From Arenimonas donghaensis DSM 18148 = HO3-R19 (GTDB lineage: Bacteria; Pseudomonadota; Gammaproteobacteria; Xanthomonadales; Xanthomonadaceae), in NCBI RefSeq assembly GCF_000743535.1, contig NZ_AVCJ01000043.1, positions 62,001 to 126,000 on the forward strand: a stretch of 64,000 nucleotides of DNA, read 5' to 3'. A program made the translations under genes and the position numbers. How positions within the stretch are numbered: the first letter of the stretch is position 1; the number at the start of each line of letters is the position of its first letter. Below the pieces are notes generated by a model. The model saw nothing but the letters and a program-made list of their open reading frames with translations. It made no database searches and was not told the DNA's origin. Below are positions 29,138 to 39,564 of the stretch, one piece after another.

Positions 29138-30219
29138 GCGCGGGCCTCCTGGATGACGATGTCGGCGACGCGGCCGGCGGCGTCGGCATGGGCGATGCCG
29201 CGCGCAGCGGCGGCCATCGCCTGGCGGGCGTCGGCATCGGGCAACAGGCGGGCGGTGGCGGCGGCCAGGCGCTGTGCGAAGCCCTCGCCTTCCGGCACCA
29301 GCACGGCGGCGCCGGCGCCGACCAGGTAGTCGGCGTTGCGGGTCTGGTGGTCGTCCACCGCCGCCGGGAAAGGCACCAGGACCGAACCCACGCCGGCGGC
29401 GCAGAGTTCGGCCAGGGTCAGCGCGCCGGCGCGGCAGACCACCAGGTCGGCCCAGGCGTAGGCGTCGGCCATGTCGGCGATGAAGGCTTCGACGCTGGCG
29501 GTGACGCCGGCGGCGTCGTAAACGGCGCGGGTGGCGTCGGCATGGCGCTCGCCGCACTGGTGGCGCACCTGCGGACGCTGGTCGGCCGGCAGGCCGGCCA
29601 GGACCTGCGGCAGGACCTGGTTGAGTGCATGCGCGCCCTGGCTGCCGCCCAGCACCAGCAGGCGCGCCGGGCCGCTGCGACCGGCCAGGCGCTCGGCCGG
29701 CACCGGCAGCGCGGCGATTTCCGGGCGCACCGGATTGCCCACCACTTCGGCGCGGCCTTCGGCAAAGCTGCCGGGGAAGCCGCAAAGCACGCGACGGGCC
29801 AGGCGCGACAGCACGCGGTTGGTCAGGCCCGGGGCACGGTTCTGTTCGTGCACCAGCAGCGGGCGGCGCAGCAGCCACGCACCGATGCCACCGGGGCCAG
29901 CGGCGTAGCCGCCGAAGCTGATCACCGCGCGCGGCTGCAGCCGACGCAGGATGGACAGCGCCTGGACCAGCGAGCGCAGCAGCAGGAACGGCGCCTTGAC
30001 CAGCGCCAGCCTGCCCTTGCCCCGCAGGCCCTTGACCGAGATCGTTTCAATGGCGATGCCGGCGGGCGGCACCAGCCGGGTTTCCATGCCGCCGGCCGAA
30101 CCGAGCCACACCACCGGCACCGCGCGCTCGCGCAGCGCCCGGGCCACGGCCAGTCCGGGGAAGATGTGGCCGCCGGTACCACCGGCGAGGATCAGCACGG
30201 GTGCGGAGACGGCGCTCAT
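29134..30219 (-). CDS. murG: Undecaprenyldiphospho-muramoylpentapeptide beta-N-acetylglucosaminyltransferase MurG
   Basis: GT28 enzyme that converts lipid I to lipid II at the cytoplasmic membrane face (361 residues). The glycine-rich loop [17 protein letters not shown] and second loop [13 protein letters not shown] lie in the N-terminal domain; [15 protein letters not shown] and [16 protein letters not shown] form the UDP-GlcNAc site. Starts within an ATGA overlap with ftsW. Confidence 0.98.
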   Translation of the reverse strand: MSAVSAPVLILAGGTGGHIFPGLAVARALRERAVPVVWLGSAGGMETRLVPPAGIAIETISVKGLRGKGRLALVKAPFLLLRSLVQALSILRRLQPRAVISFGGYAAGPGGIGAWLLRRPLLVHEQNRAPGLTNRVLSRLARRVLCGFPGSFAEGRAEVVGNPVRPEIAALPVPAERLAGRSGPARLLVLGGSQGAHALNQVLPQVLAGLPADQRPQVRHQCGERHADATRAVYDAAGVTASVEAFIADMADAYAWADLVVCRAGALTLAELCAAGVGSVLVPFPAAVDDHQTRNADYLVGAGAAVLVPEGEGFAQRLAAATARLLPDADARQAMAAAARGIAHADAAGRVADIVIQEARA

Positions 30220-31526
30220 GCGACGGCTCCGATCTTGGGTTCGATGCGACCGCGGCCGCCGCGCACGCCGGCCGGTGGCGCCACGGCGGCGGGCGACTGC
30301 GCCGCCGGCCGGGCATCCGGCGCCGGTTCGTCTTCGGCGTGGCCACTGCCACCGCGCAGGCGTGCGACCTGGCGCTCGGCGCGATCGAGCTCGTAGCTCA
30401 CCCGCAGCAGCAGGCCGATCGCGGTGCAGGTCACCAGCACGCTCGAACCACCCGACGAAATCAGCGGCAGGGTCAGGCCCTTGGTCGGCAGCAGGCCGAG
30501 GTTGACGCCGATGGACACGAACGACTGCAGGCTGATCCACAGGCCGACGCCGAAGGCGCAGAAGCCGGCGAAATAGCGCCGCATCTCCACCGCCCGCAGG
30601 CCCAGCCGGAAGGTGCGCCAGCTGAACAGGGCGAACACACCGATGATGGCGACCGACCCGGCGAATCCCAACTCCTCGGCGCTGACCGAGAAGATGAAGT
30701 CGGTATGCGCCTCGGGCAGGTAGAACAGCTTCTGCACGCTGCCGCCGAGGCCGACGCCGAACCATTCGCCGCGACCAATCGCGATCAGCGCCTGGGTCAG
30801 CTGGAAGCCGTCGTTGAACGGGTCCTGCCACGGGTCGAGGAAGGACTTCAGGCGCGCGACGCGATAAGGCGCGGCGACGGCGACCAGCGCCAGCACCGGC
30901 AGCGCCAAAGCGCCGATGGCGGCCAGGTGGGCGATGCGGGCGCCGCCCAGCCAGACCATGCCGCCGGTGATCGCCAGGATCAGCGCGGCCGAGCCGAAGT
31001 CGGGCTGCACCAGCAGCAGCAGCACCAGGAAACCCGCCACGCCCAGCGGCTTGAGCAGGGTGGACCACTTCTCGCCGATGTCGTCGCGGTAGCGCACGAC
31101 GTAGCTGGCCAGCCAGACGATCAGCAGCAGCTTCACCGCCTCGACCGCCTGGAACTTGGACACGCCCAGGTTGATCCAGCGCTGGGCACCGTTGACCGTG
31201 TGGCCGATGCCGGGCATGAACACCAGGCCCAGCAGCACGATGCAGCCCAGCAGCAGCAGGTGGTTGTAGCGCTCGATCAGCTTGAGTTCGGTGCGCATCA
31301 GCGCGAACGCGAGCGCGCCGCCCAGGACCAGGAACACCACGTGCCGGACCAGGAAGTGGAAGGGGCCGACGTCGAGTCCCTCGGCGATCGCGATCGAACT
31401 CGAGCCGACCATCACCACGCCAAACCCCGCCATCAGCAGCGCCAGGCCCAGCAGCACCGGGTCGTAGCGGCCGTCGAGCTGCTCGAGCTTGGTGGCCTGG
31501 CCGGCGCGGTCGTCGATTCGGCTCAT
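30216..31526 (-). CDS. ftsW: Septal lipid II polymerase FtsW (SEDS family)
   Basis: A polytopic SEDS glycosyltransferase working with FtsI in septal wall synthesis (436 residues). About ten hydrophobic segments are present, with the SEDS signature regions [33 protein letters not shown] and [12 protein letters not shown]. It follows mraY directly after a 1-nt gap. The usual murD gene between mraY and ftsW is absent. Confidence 0.97.
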   Translation of the reverse strand: MSRIDDRAGQATKLEQLDGRYDPVLLGLALLMAGFGVVMVGSSSIAIAEGLDVGPFHFLVRHVVFLVLGGALAFALMRTELKLIERYNHLLLLGCIVLLGLVFMPGIGHTVNGAQRWINLGVSKFQAVEAVKLLLIVWLASYVVRYRDDIGEKWSTLLKPLGVAGFLVLLLLVQPDFGSAALILAITGGMVWLGGARIAHLAAIGALALPVLALVAVAAPYRVARLKSFLDPWQDPFNDGFQLTQALIAIGRGEWFGVGLGGSVQKLFYLPEAHTDFIFSVSAEELGFAGSVAIIGVFALFSWRTFRLGLRAVEMRRYFAGFCAFGVGLWISLQSFVSIGVNLGLLPTKGLTLPLISSGGSSVLVTCTAIGLLLRVSYELDRAERQVARLRGGSGHAEDEPAPDARPAAQSPAAVAPPAGVRGGRGRIEPKIGAVA

Positions 31527-31527
31527 C

Positions 31528-32610
31528 TCAGCGCACCTTCAATGTGGCCAGGCCGACCAGCACGAGCATCACGGAGATGATCCAGAAGCGCACGATCACG
31601 CGCGGCTCCGGCCAGCCCTTGAGCTCGAAGTGGTGGTGGATGGGGGCCATGCGGAACACCCGCCGCCCGGTCAGCTTGAAGCTGGCGACCTGGATCATCA
31701 CCGACAGCGTCTCGACCACGAAGATGCCGCCCATCAGCACCAGGATCGCCTCCTGGCGCACGATGACCGCGATCGTTCCCAGCACGGCGCCCAGCGCCAG
31801 CGCGCCGATGTCGCCCATGAAGACCATGGCCGGGTAGGTGTTGAACCAGAGGAAACCCAGGCCGGCGCCCGCGATCGCGGCGCAGAAGATGGTGATCTCG
31901 CCCGCGCCCGGGATCGGCGGGATCTGCAGGTAGCTCGAGAACACCGCGTTGCCCGAGGCGTAGGCGAAGATGCCCAGGGCCGCCGCGACCAGCACGGTGG
32001 GCATGATGGCCAGGCCGTCGAGGCCGTCGGTCAGGTTCACCGCGTTGGAGAACCCGACGATCCAGAAATACGCGACCACCACGAACATGACACCCAGCGG
32101 CAGCGCGAAGTCCTTGAGCAGCGGCAGGTAGAGCGTGGTGTTGCTGGGATGGTCGGCGGTCCAGAACAGCGCCAGCGCGGCTCCCAGGCCGAACAGCGAC
32201 TGCAGCGCGTACTTGTGCCGCGACTTCAGGCCGTTCGGGTCGCGCTTGACGATCTTGATCCAGTCGTCGAGCCAGCCGATGGCGCCGAAGGCCAGCATCA
32301 CCGCCAGCAACACCCAGACGTAGCGATTGCGCAGGTCGGCCCACAGCAGGGTGGACAGGCCGATGGTGAGCAGGATCAGGGCGCCGCCCATGGTCGGGGT
32401 GCCGGCCTTGGAGAAGTGCGTCTGCGGGCCATCGCTGCGGATCGGCTGGCCGCCCTTGAGCTGGGCCAGCCGGGCGATGACCGCCGGACCCAGCCACAGC
32501 GACAGCAGCAGCGCGGTCAGGGCACCCAGGATGGCGCGGAAGGTGATGTAGCCGAACAGCGGCGGCATCCACCCCATCCCGGTCAGCCAGCGGGCCAGTT
32601 CAAGCAGCAT
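31528..32610 (-). CDS. mraY: Phospho-N-acetylmuramoyl-pentapeptide transferase MraY
   Basis: Membrane enzyme forming lipid I from UDP-MurNAc-pentapeptide and undecaprenyl phosphate (360 residues, ten hydrophobic segments). The catalytic DDxxK-like region [34 protein letters not shown] and the [11 protein letters not shown] loop are intact. Its start lies 11 nt inside the end of murF. Confidence 0.98.
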   Translation of the reverse strand: MLLELARWLTGMGWMPPLFGYITFRAILGALTALLLSLWLGPAVIARLAQLKGGQPIRSDGPQTHFSKAGTPTMGGALILLTIGLSTLLWADLRNRYVWVLLAVMLAFGAIGWLDDWIKIVKRDPNGLKSRHKYALQSLFGLGAALALFWTADHPSNTTLYLPLLKDFALPLGVMFVVVAYFWIVGFSNAVNLTDGLDGLAIMPTVLVAAALGIFAYASGNAVFSSYLQIPPIPGAGEITIFCAAIAGAGLGFLWFNTYPAMVFMGDIGALALGAVLGTIAVIVRQEAILVLMGGIFVVETLSVMIQVASFKLTGRRVFRMAPIHHHFELKGWPEPRVIVRFWIISVMLVLVGLATLKVR

Positions 32611-33982
32611 CGTCGGCGTCTCCTTGCCTGTCGGCGGCCAGCAGCGCCGCGACCACCTTGTCCATCGCGCTCGAGCGCGAGCCTTTGACCAGGCAGCGCA
32701 GCCCCGCCGGCGCGGCGGCGAGCGCCGGCGCCAGCGCGGCCAGCAGGCCGGCCTGGTCCTTGAAATGGTGGCCGCCGTCGCCGAAGGCCTGGCTGGCGGC
32801 GGCGCTGAGTTCACCGACCGTCCACAGCCGCTTGATGCCGGCGCGACGCGCCCGTTCGCCGACTTCGGCGTGCAGCGCCTGCGCGTCTTCGCCCAGCTCA
32901 CCCATGTCGCCCAGCACCAGCCAGGCGGTGGTGCCGGTTTCGGCCAGCGCGGCGATGGCCGCGGCCAGCGAACCCGGGTTGGCGTTGTAGCTGTCGTCCA
33001 CCAGCACCGCACCGTTGCGCAGCGGGTGCGGGACCTGGCGGCCGGGCACGGCCGGCGCCGACTGCAGGCCGGCGACGACATCCTCGAGGCAGGCACCGGC
33101 GGCCAGCGCCAGCGACGCCGCGGCCAGGGCGTTCATCACGCTGTGGCGGCCGGCCAGCGGCAGCGCCACGTCGGCATCGCCGCCGGGCGTGTGCAGGCGA
33201 AAGAAGGACGCATCGGGGCCGAGCTGCAGGGCGCTGGCGCGCACGTCGGCATCGTTCTCGAGTCCGAAGCGCAGGCAGCGGCGCGTGCCGATGCGCTGCA
33301 TGAACCAGGGCGCGAAGGTATCGTCGGCGTTGACCACCGCGACGCCGTCGTCGGGCAGCGCTTCGTAGATGGCACCCTTGGTTTCGGCGACGCCGAGCAG
33401 GCTGCCCATGCGCTCGAGGTGCGCCGGCATGATGTTGTTGACCAGCGACACCTGCGGTGGCGTGATCGAGGCCAGGTAGGCGATGTCGCCCGGCTTGCCG
33501 GCGCCCATTTCGTAGATCGCGAACCGCGCGTCCTCGGGGGCGTCGAGTGCCGCCAGCGGCAGGCCGATTTCGTTGTTGCGGTTGCCCGGGTTGGCATAGG
33601 CCTTGCCCGCGCGCGAAAGAATGGCCAGCAGCAGCGTCTTGACCGAGGTCTTGCCGTTGCTGCCGGTCAGGCCGACCACCACCGCCGGACGGCCCTGGTG
33701 CACGCCGGCCGCCAGCTCGCCCAGCGCGTCCTGGGTGTCGGCGCAGAGCACCTGCGGCAGCGGGCAGTCCACTTCGCGCTGCACCAGCAGCGCCGCGGCT
33801 CCGGCGGCCAGGGCCTGCGCGGCCAGGTCGTGGCCGTCGTGGCGCTCACCGCGCAGGGCCACGAACAGCGCGCCCGGCGACAGGTTGCGGGTGTCGGTGG
33901 CCACCGACGTCACTTCGACGTCGTTGCCCAGCTGCCGGCCTTCGACCCAGCGCGCCACCTGCGAGAGCAGCAGCGGCCTCAT
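32600..33982 (-). CDS. murF: UDP-N-acetylmuramoyl-tripeptide--D-alanyl-D-alanine ligase
   Basis: Mur ligase adding the D-Ala-D-Ala dipeptide (460 residues). ATP-binding [40 protein letters not shown] and the late [11 protein letters not shown] are MurF hallmarks. ATGA overlap with murE (33979-33982) and 11-nt overlap with mraY. Confidence 0.97.
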   Translation of the reverse strand: MRPLLLSQVARWVEGRQLGNDVEVTSVATDTRNLSPGALFVALRGERHDGHDLAAQALAAGAAALLVQREVDCPLPQVLCADTQDALGELAAGVHQGRPAVVVGLTGSNGKTSVKTLLLAILSRAGKAYANPGNRNNEIGLPLAALDAPEDARFAIYEMGAGKPGDIAYLASITPPQVSLVNNIMPAHLERMGSLLGVAETKGAIYEALPDDGVAVVNADDTFAPWFMQRIGTRRCLRFGLENDADVRASALQLGPDASFFRLHTPGGDADVALPLAGRHSVMNALAAASLALAAGACLEDVVAGLQSAPAVPGRQVPHPLRNGAVLVDDSYNANPGSLAAAIAALAETGTTAWLVLGDMGELGEDAQALHAEVGERARRAGIKRLWTVGELSAAASQAFGDGGHHFKDQAGLLAALAPALAAAPAGLRCLVKGSRSSAMDKVVAALLAADRQGDADDAA

Positions 33983-35457
33983 GCGCGCGCCTCCAGCAGG
34001 CCGCGGGCGACCTGCAGGTCGTCGAAGGCGTGGCGCACGCCGGCGATTTCCTGGTAGGGCTCGTGGCCCTTGCCCGCCACCAGCACGATGTCGCCGGCAC
34101 CGGCGTTTTCCAGGGCCAGGGCGATGGCGCGGCGACGGTCGCGTTCGACCCGGGCGACGTCGGCGCGGCTGAAGCCGGCGAGGATGGCGGCGACGATGGC
34201 GTCGCCGTCTTCGTTGCGCGGGTTGTCGTCGGTGACGATGATCCGGTCGGCGCCGGCTTCGGCGATGGCGGCCATCTGCGGGCGCTTGCCGGCGTCGCGT
34301 TCGCCGCCACAGCCGAACACGCAGGTCAGGCGGCCGGGGGTGTGCTCGCGCAGGCTGGCCAGGGCCTGCTCCAGTGCGTCCGGCGTGTGGGCGTAGTCCA
34401 CGACCACCAGCGGCTGGCCCTGCACGCCGCCGACGCGGCTCATGCGGCCGCCAACCGGCGACAGCCGCGGCAGCATCGCCGCGACCTCGGCCAGGGACCA
34501 GCCCAGGGCACGCAGGGTGCCGGCGACCGCCAGCAAGTTGTCGACGTTGAAGCGGCCCAGCAGCGGCGAAACCACCGGATGCCGTTCGCCGGCCTCGGCA
34601 AGTTCGAAATGCAGGCCCTCGGGCCCGAGGCGCACCGCGTCCGCACGCAGGCTGGCCTGCGACGCGCCGCGCGCACTGGTGCCGATGAAACGAACCTCCG
34701 GCGCGATGCGTGCGGCCAGGCGCACGCCGAAGGCGTCGTCGAGGTTGATCACGACGGCGTCCAGGCCCGGCCAGTCGAACAGCAGCGCCTTGGCCTCGCC
34801 GTAGGCCTGCATGGAACCGTGGAAATCCAGATGGTCCCGGGTGAGGTTGGTGAACACCGCCACCTGGAAGGCGACGGCATCGACCCGCCCCTGGGCCAGG
34901 GCATGCGAGCTGACTTCCATCGCGACGTGGCTGGCGCCGTCGTCGCGCATGCCCGCCAGCAGGCGATGCACCGCCACCACGTCGGGCGTGGTGCGCTCGC
35001 CGGGGCGGAGCTGGCCATGCAGGCCGGCACCCAGCGTGCCGATGCTGCCGGCCGTGACCCCTGCCAGGGCCAGGGCCTGGGTGATCAGCTGCACGGTCGA
35101 GGTCTTGCCATTGGTGCCGGTGACGCCGACGACGCGCATCGCCTTCGACGGCGCATCGTAGAAACGGTTCGCCAGCTCACCCTGGCGGGCGCGCAGGCCC
35201 GGGAAGGCGACGGCGTTCGCCGGCAGCGCCATGCCGTCCGGCGCCGGCGGTTCGAACAGGATGACGCTGACGCCGGCGGCTTCGGCCTGGCCAAGATGGC
35301 GCAGGCCGTGGGTGCGTTCGCCGGCCAGCGCGATGAAGGCATCGCCTTCCCGCAGGTCGCGGCTGTCGGCGCCCAGGCCGCGCACCAGCGGGTCGAGCCC
35401 GGGCGGTGCGAGCGCCAGGCCTTCGAGCAATTGGTGCAGCGGCATCGCGCGGGTCAC
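33979..35457 (-). CDS. murE: UDP-N-acetylmuramoyl-L-alanyl-D-glutamate--2,6-diaminopimelate ligase
   Basis: Mur ligase adding meso-diaminopimelate to the stem peptide (492 residues). ATP-binding [13 protein letters not shown] and the amino-acid-selecting motif DNPRNEDG are visible; DNPR is diagnostic for diaminopimelate rather than lysine, so the wall is the Gram-negative A1-gamma type. The GTG at 35457 overlaps the ftsI stop (GTGA); an ATG four codons later is an alternative. Confidence 0.97.
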   Translation of the reverse strand: MTRAMPLHQLLEGLALAPPGLDPLVRGLGADSRDLREGDAFIALAGERTHGLRHLGQAEAAGVSVILFEPPAPDGMALPANAVAFPGLRARQGELANRFYDAPSKAMRVVGVTGTNGKTSTVQLITQALALAGVTAGSIGTLGAGLHGQLRPGERTTPDVVAVHRLLAGMRDDGASHVAMEVSSHALAQGRVDAVAFQVAVFTNLTRDHLDFHGSMQAYGEAKALLFDWPGLDAVVINLDDAFGVRLAARIAPEVRFIGTSARGASQASLRADAVRLGPEGLHFELAEAGERHPVVSPLLGRFNVDNLLAVAGTLRALGWSLAEVAAMLPRLSPVGGRMSRVGGVQGQPLVVVDYAHTPDALEQALASLREHTPGRLTCVFGCGGERDAGKRPQMAAIAEAGADRIIVTDDNPRNEDGDAIVAAILAGFSRADVARVERDRRRAIALALENAGAGDIVLVAGKGHEPYQEIAGVRHAFDDLQVARGLLEARA

Positions 35458-37214
35458 GGCGACACCTCCTGCGCGGGCGCGGCCGGGGCCGGGGCGCGGC
35501 TGCGGTCCTGCCGCGCCTGGTTCTTCGATTGCGCCGCGTACCAGCCCTGGATGTCGTCCGGCGGCACGTCCATCAGCCGCAGCGCGCCTTCCATCACCCG
35601 GTGGAACACCGGCGCCGAAACCGCGCCGCCGCCGTACTCCAGGCCCTGCGGTTCGTGGATGACCACGGCCATGGCAAAACGCGGGTTGGTCGCCGGCACC
35701 AGGCCGACGAACACCGCCACGTGGCGATTGGCGGCGTAACCACCGCCGCTGGCCTTGCGCGAGGTGCCGGTCTTGCCGGCGACGCGATAGCCCAGCACCG
35801 CGGCGCGGCGGGCGGTGCCCTCGGGGCCGACGACGGTTTCGAGCATGCCCATCAGCTGGGTGGCGACGGCCGGGTCGATCACCTGGACGCCCTTGCTGGC
35901 GTGTCCCTTGACGAAGGTGACCTCCATCAACCGGCCGCCGTTGCCCACCGCCGCGTAGGCGCGGGCAAGCTGCAGCGGCGTCACCGACAGGCCGTAGCCG
36001 TAGGAAATGGTGGCTTTTTCGGTCGGGCCCCAGGTCGCGGCCGGCGTCAGCACGCCGGTCAGTTCGCCCGGGAAACCGCTGCCGCTGCGCTGGCCCAGGC
36101 CGAAGCGCCGGTAGATGTCGTACTGGTGCTCGGCGCTGAGCTCGTTGGACACCTTGATGGCGCCGACGTTGGAGCTCTTGGTCAGGATGCCCGCCAGGGT
36201 GAGCGTGCCGTAGTTGCGGAAGTCCTTGACCGTGTAGCCGCCGGGCAGCGTCGTGTAACCCGGCGCGGTGTGCACCAGCGACGCCGGGGTGAACTTGCCC
36301 GCTTCCAGGGCCGCGGCCAGGGTGAAGGCCTTCATGACCGAGCCGGGTTCGACCACGTCGGTGACCGCGCGGTTGCGGCGCGATTCGGCGTCGGCGCCGA
36401 CCCGCGAATTGGGGTTGTACGACGGCTGGTTGACCATCGCCAGCACTTCGCCGGTGGGCACGTCCAGCACCACGACCGAACCGCTGGAGGCGCCGGTTTC
36501 GACCAGGGCCGACTTGAGCTCGCGATAGGCCAGGTACTGGATGCGGCGGTCGATCGACAGCGCCAGCTCCTTGCCGTCCTCGGCGGCTTCGACCAGGTCG
36601 ACGTTCTCGACGATGCGGCCGCGGCGGTCGCGGATCACCCGCTGCCTGCCTTCCTTGCCGGTCAGCCAGTCGTTGAAGGCCAGCTCCAGGCCTTCCTGGC
36701 CCTGGTCGTCGATGTTGGTGAAGCCCAGCACGTGGGCCATCACCTCGCCGTAGGGGTAGAAGCGGCGGAATTCGCGCTGCGAATACACGCCGGGGATGCC
36801 CAGCCCGGTGATCGACTCGGCGACGTCCGGATTGAGGTGCCGGCGCAGGTAGACGAACTCCTTGTCGGCGCGCTCGGACACGCGCCGGGTCAGCACGTCC
36901 TCCGGGATCGACAGCGACCGGGCCAGCTCGGGCAGGCGGTCGGGGTGCAGCAGCAGTTCCTGCGGGTTGGCCCAGATCGACTCGACCGGCGACGACACCG
37001 CCAGCGGTTCGCCGTTGCGGTCGGTGATCATGCCGCGCGAGGTGGCGATGGGGATTTCGCGCAGGAAACGGGCGTCGCCCTGGCGCTGGTAGAACTCCTC
37101 GCTGACCACCTGCAGGTGCGCGGCGCGCGCGACCAGCACGGCGCAGCAGCAGCCCAGGATGCCGCCGACCACCATCAGGCGCTTGCGCGGGCTGTAGTTG
37201 CTGCGTCCGCTCAT
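35454..37214 (-). CDS. ftsI: Peptidoglycan D,D-transpeptidase FtsI (PBP3)
   Basis: Septal class B penicillin-binding protein (586 residues). One N-terminal membrane segment (about 14-32) is followed by the dimerisation domain and the transpeptidase domain. The active-site motifs are all present: SxxK in EPGSVMKAF, SxN in TKSSNVGA and KTG in AGKTGTSRK. The proline/alanine-rich C terminus is a typical tail. ATGA overlap with ftsL and GTGA with murE. Confidence 0.98.
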   Translation of the reverse strand: MSGRSNYSPRKRLMVVGGILGCCCAVLVARAAHLQVVSEEFYQRQGDARFLREIPIATSRGMITDRNGEPLAVSSPVESIWANPQELLLHPDRLPELARSLSIPEDVLTRRVSERADKEFVYLRRHLNPDVAESITGLGIPGVYSQREFRRFYPYGEVMAHVLGFTNIDDQGQEGLELAFNDWLTGKEGRQRVIRDRRGRIVENVDLVEAAEDGKELALSIDRRIQYLAYRELKSALVETGASSGSVVVLDVPTGEVLAMVNQPSYNPNSRVGADAESRRNRAVTDVVEPGSVMKAFTLAAALEAGKFTPASLVHTAPGYTTLPGGYTVKDFRNYGTLTLAGILTKSSNVGAIKVSNELSAEHQYDIYRRFGLGQRSGSGFPGELTGVLTPAATWGPTEKATISYGYGLSVTPLQLARAYAAVGNGGRLMEVTFVKGHASKGVQVIDPAVATQLMGMLETVVGPEGTARRAAVLGYRVAGKTGTSRKASGGGYAANRHVAVFVGLVPATNPRFAMAVVIHEPQGLEYGGGAVSAPVFHRVMEGALRLMDVPPDDIQGWYAAQSKNQARQDRSRAPAPAAPAQEVSP

Positions 37215-37480
37215 GGCTGCAGCACCACGATGTCGGTGTCGGCTGGGAAGGTCATGCCCAGGCGGGTACCAGCGACCTGTTCGATGCGATTGGCCTCGGA
37301 CCAGGTGGCCTGTTCGAGCTGCAGGCGCCCGAATTCGATGTTGAGTTCGTCGCGCTGGCCTTCCAGGGTGCTCAGCGCGATGTAGGCCTGGCGATGCAGG
37401 TGCCGCGCCCAGACCACGCCCAGGGCGCTGGACATCACCGCCAGCGCCAGCACGAAGATCAGGAAGTGGCGAAGGCTCAT
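37211..37480 (-). CDS. ftsL: Cell division protein FtsL
   Basis: An 89-residue bitopic protein. A membrane segment near residues 5-23 ([18 protein letters not shown]) is followed by a coiled-coil-like stretch ([25 protein letters not shown]) that pairs with FtsB in the FtsQLB complex. Size, position between rsmH and ftsI, and ATGA overlaps on both sides identify it; sequence conservation in this family is low. Confidence 0.9.
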   Translation of the reverse strand: MSLRHFLIFVLALAVMSSALGVVWARHLHRQAYIALSTLEGQRDELNIEFGRLQLEQATWSEANRIEQVAGTRLGMTFPADTDIVVLQP

Positions 37481-38442
37481 GCCGGCGGCACCTGCACGTC
37501 GAGTTTTTCGGCCACGCGCAGCACCGCGCTGCGGGCCCGCGGGTTGTCGCGCACTTCTTCGGGCGTGGCGCGCAGGGCGCCGCCGTGGTCGCGCAGGACC
37601 GGCGTGAACGGCAATTCGACCGGCATCCGGCGGTTGCCCGGCGGCGCCTTGGCGTGGCGGTTGATGAACTGCTTGACGATGCGGTCTTCGAGCGAGTGGA
37701 AGCTGATCACCGCCAGCCGGCCGCCTGGCTTGAGCACCTTGAGCGCGGCGTCGAGCCCGGCCTCGAGATCCTCGAGTTCGCGGTTGATGTAGATGCGAAT
37801 GGCCTGGAAGCTGCGAGTCGCGGGGTGGATCTTGCCGTCGCCGCGGCCGAGCACCGAGGCGATCAGGTCGGCCAGTTGCCCGGTGCGCTCGAGCGGGGTT
37901 TCGCCGCGGCGGGCGACGATCGTGCGGGCGATCTTGCGGCTGAGCTTTTCCTCGCCGTAGGTCCACAGCACGTCGGCGATCTCGCGTTCGTCGGCGCGCG
38001 CCAGCCAGTCGGCGGCGCTTTCGCCGGACTCGGGGTCCATGCGCATGTCCAGCGGACCGTCCTTGCCGAAGCTGAAACCCCGCGCGGCGACGTCGAGCTG
38101 CGGCGAAGACACGCCCAGGTCGAACAGGACGCCGTCGAGGCCGGCGGCCGCCTCGTCCCACTCCGCCATGCCGGCGAAGGAGCCGCGGCGGGCGGAGACC
38201 CGCCCGTCCGCGCCAAAGAGCGCGTGTGCGGTGGCGATCGCTTCCGGATCCTTGTCCATCACCAACAGCCGTCCATCCGGCCCCAGCCGGTCGAGCACGC
38301 CCCGTGCATGTCCCCCACGCCCGAACGTGCCATCCAGATACCTGCCATCCCTGCGCACCTGCAGGCCGTCCATGACCTGCGCCCACATCACCGGGAGATG
38401 GCTGGGCTGCGTTCCAGGACGCATCCCGGCCAGCCCCGTCAC
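37477..38442 (-). CDS. rsmH: 16S rRNA (cytosine(1402)-N(4))-methyltransferase RsmH
   Basis: Methylates N4 of C1402 in the ribosomal P site, the same nucleotide that RsmI (39.6 kb) methylates on the ribose. SAM motif [39 protein letters not shown] and [15 protein letters not shown] are all typical. The GTG at 38442 is chosen because it forms a GTGA overlap with mraZ; an ATG at 38424 is the alternative. Confidence 0.95.
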   Translation of the reverse strand: MTGLAGMRPGTQPSHLPVMWAQVMDGLQVRRDGRYLDGTFGRGGHARGVLDRLGPDGRLLVMDKDPEAIATAHALFGADGRVSARRGSFAGMAEWDEAAAGLDGVLFDLGVSSPQLDVAARGFSFGKDGPLDMRMDPESGESAADWLARADEREIADVLWTYGEEKLSRKIARTIVARRGETPLERTGQLADLIASVLGRGDGKIHPATRSFQAIRIYINRELEDLEAGLDAALKVLKPGGRLAVISFHSLEDRIVKQFINRHAKAPPGNRRMPVELPFTPVLRDHGGALRATPEEVRDNPRARSAVLRVAEKLDVQVPPA

Positions 38443-38885
38443 AGCCTCAGGTCGAGCATGTCCTCGCTGATCTCGTCTTCCCCGATGGTCTGACGGATCT
38501 GCGCGAGGTGCGCCTGCTCGCTCCACAATTCGAATTTGCCGCCCATGCCCAGCAGCACCGCCTTCTTTTCCAGCCCGGCCGCGTTGCGGTGGCTGGCGGG
38601 CAACGTCACGCGGCCGTTGCCGTCGGGCTCGACCACGGTGGCCGCGCCGACGAGCTTGAGCTGCAGGTTGCGGTGCACGCGCTTGGCGTTGGGCAGGGCG
38701 TTGACCTGGTCGCGGACCTTTTCCCAGGTGGCTTCCGGATAGAGCCACAGGCAGCCGGCTTCGTAGGGGTTGTAGGTGACGACCAGGCGGTTGCCGCAGG
38801 CGCGCGCGACCTGGTCGCGGTAGGCCGTGGGAATGGCCAGCCGCCCCTTGTCATCGATCGTGATCGCCGTTTCGCCCTGGAACAT
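38439..38885 (-). CDS. mraZ: Transcriptional regulator MraZ
   Basis: A 148-residue AbrB-like DNA-binding protein with two swapped-hairpin repeats (about 6-50 and 80-125). [12 protein letters not shown] and [15 protein letters not shown] are the two conserved DxxGR-type loops. MraZ represses its own dcw operon in E. coli. The promoter and phased repeats immediately upstream fit this autoregulation. First gene of the dcw cluster. Confidence 0.96.
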   Translation of the reverse strand: MFQGETAITIDDKGRLAIPTAYRDQVARACGNRLVVTYNPYEAGCLWLYPEATWEKVRDQVNALPNAKRVHRNLQLKLVGAATVVEPDGNGRVTLPASHRNAAGLEKKAVLLGMGGKFELWSEQAHLAQIRQTIGEDEISEDMLDLRL

Positions 38886-38894
38886 GCGCTGCGT

Positions 38895-38918
38895 CCGCCC
38901 TCGCCCACTAAAAACCAC
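38895..38918 (-). promoter_or_regulatory. Candidate MraZ operator, 10-bp-phased repeats
   Basis: On the minus strand TGGTT, TGGGC and CGGAC occur 10 bp apart (GTGG/GTGG/GCGG cores at 38915-38918, 38905-38908, 38895-38898), between the promoter and the mraZ ATG. E. coli MraZ binds TGGGN repeats separated by 5 nt, the same period and location. Confidence 0.6.
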
Positions 38919-38946
38919 AAAAAACCGGGATTCCCCTCGGATGTCC

Positions 38947-38975
38947 ACGTTAGACCTGCCCCTACGGGGTGTCAA
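38947..38975 (-). promoter_or_regulatory. Sigma-70 promoter of the mraZ/dcw operon
   Basis: On the minus strand a perfect -35 TTGACA (38970-38975) is separated by 17 bp from -10 TAACGT (38947-38952), giving a start near 38940 and a leader of about 55 nt. It is the best promoter in the window. Confidence 0.8.
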
Positions 38976-39181
38976 GGACAATCGGGGGCTAAATTCGGTA
39001 GGCGGATCAAAGCCTTGCGCGATACTTGAGAGTCTTGTTTAAGAACCATTCGGCAACTGTTGTTTCACATGGATTTGATCCAAAGCCGTGAAACACGTCA
39101 CTACGCGTGGCCCAAACCGGCGCGCACAGCCGCCGGCCCGCCCCGGAGGGGGCGATTGCGCAATCGGCGAGAAGAGGAAGT

Positions 39182-39537
39182 GGCGGAGCCGGCCATTAAG
39201 CCGGGTTCTGTCGTGGACAGTCATTCCTCTGGGACCTGCGTCACCGCAGGCCTCAAGCAGCCAACCCGGGTGCGGCACGAGCCATGCCATCGCACCCCTA
39301 TTTGGCCTTGCTCCAGGTGGGGTTTGCCGTGCCCCGGGGCGTTGTCCCCCCGGGCGGTGGGCTCTTACCCCACCGTTTCACCCTTACCACGCACCCTTGC
39401 GGGCCGTTCGGCGGTTTGTTTTCTGTTGCACTTTCCGTCGGCTCACGCCGCCCAGGCGTTACCTGGCACCCTGCTCTATGGAGCCCGGACTTTCCTCGGC
39501 GCATTGCTGCGACGCGACTGCCTCGGCCGACTCCGCC
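39182..39537 (-). ncRNA. rnpB: RNase P RNA, bacterial type A
   Basis: Catalytic RNA that matures tRNA 5' ends. Read on the minus strand it has the universal AGGAAAGTCCGGGCTCC block near the 5' end, ACAGAA and GGTAAGGGTGAAA segments, and the 3' signature AGAACCCGGCTTA whose GG-binding region pairs with tRNA CCA. The 5' segment 39525-39537 (GGCGGAGTCGGCC) pairs with 3' segment 39182-39194 (GGCCGGCTCCGCC) to form P1, which sets the ends; length about 356 nt fits. It lies 27 nt downstream of rsmI and just upstream of the mraZ leader. A TGCGAGAAT extended -10 at 39545-39553 would start transcription at the P1 5' end. Confidence 0.95.
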
Positions 39538-39564
39538 GGGGCGGATTCTCGCACAGCTTTGGGC

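Noticed and set aside
31490-31560. Missed murD between mraY and ftsW
   Set aside because: There is only 1 nt between the two genes, so murD is truly absent here rather than overlooked.
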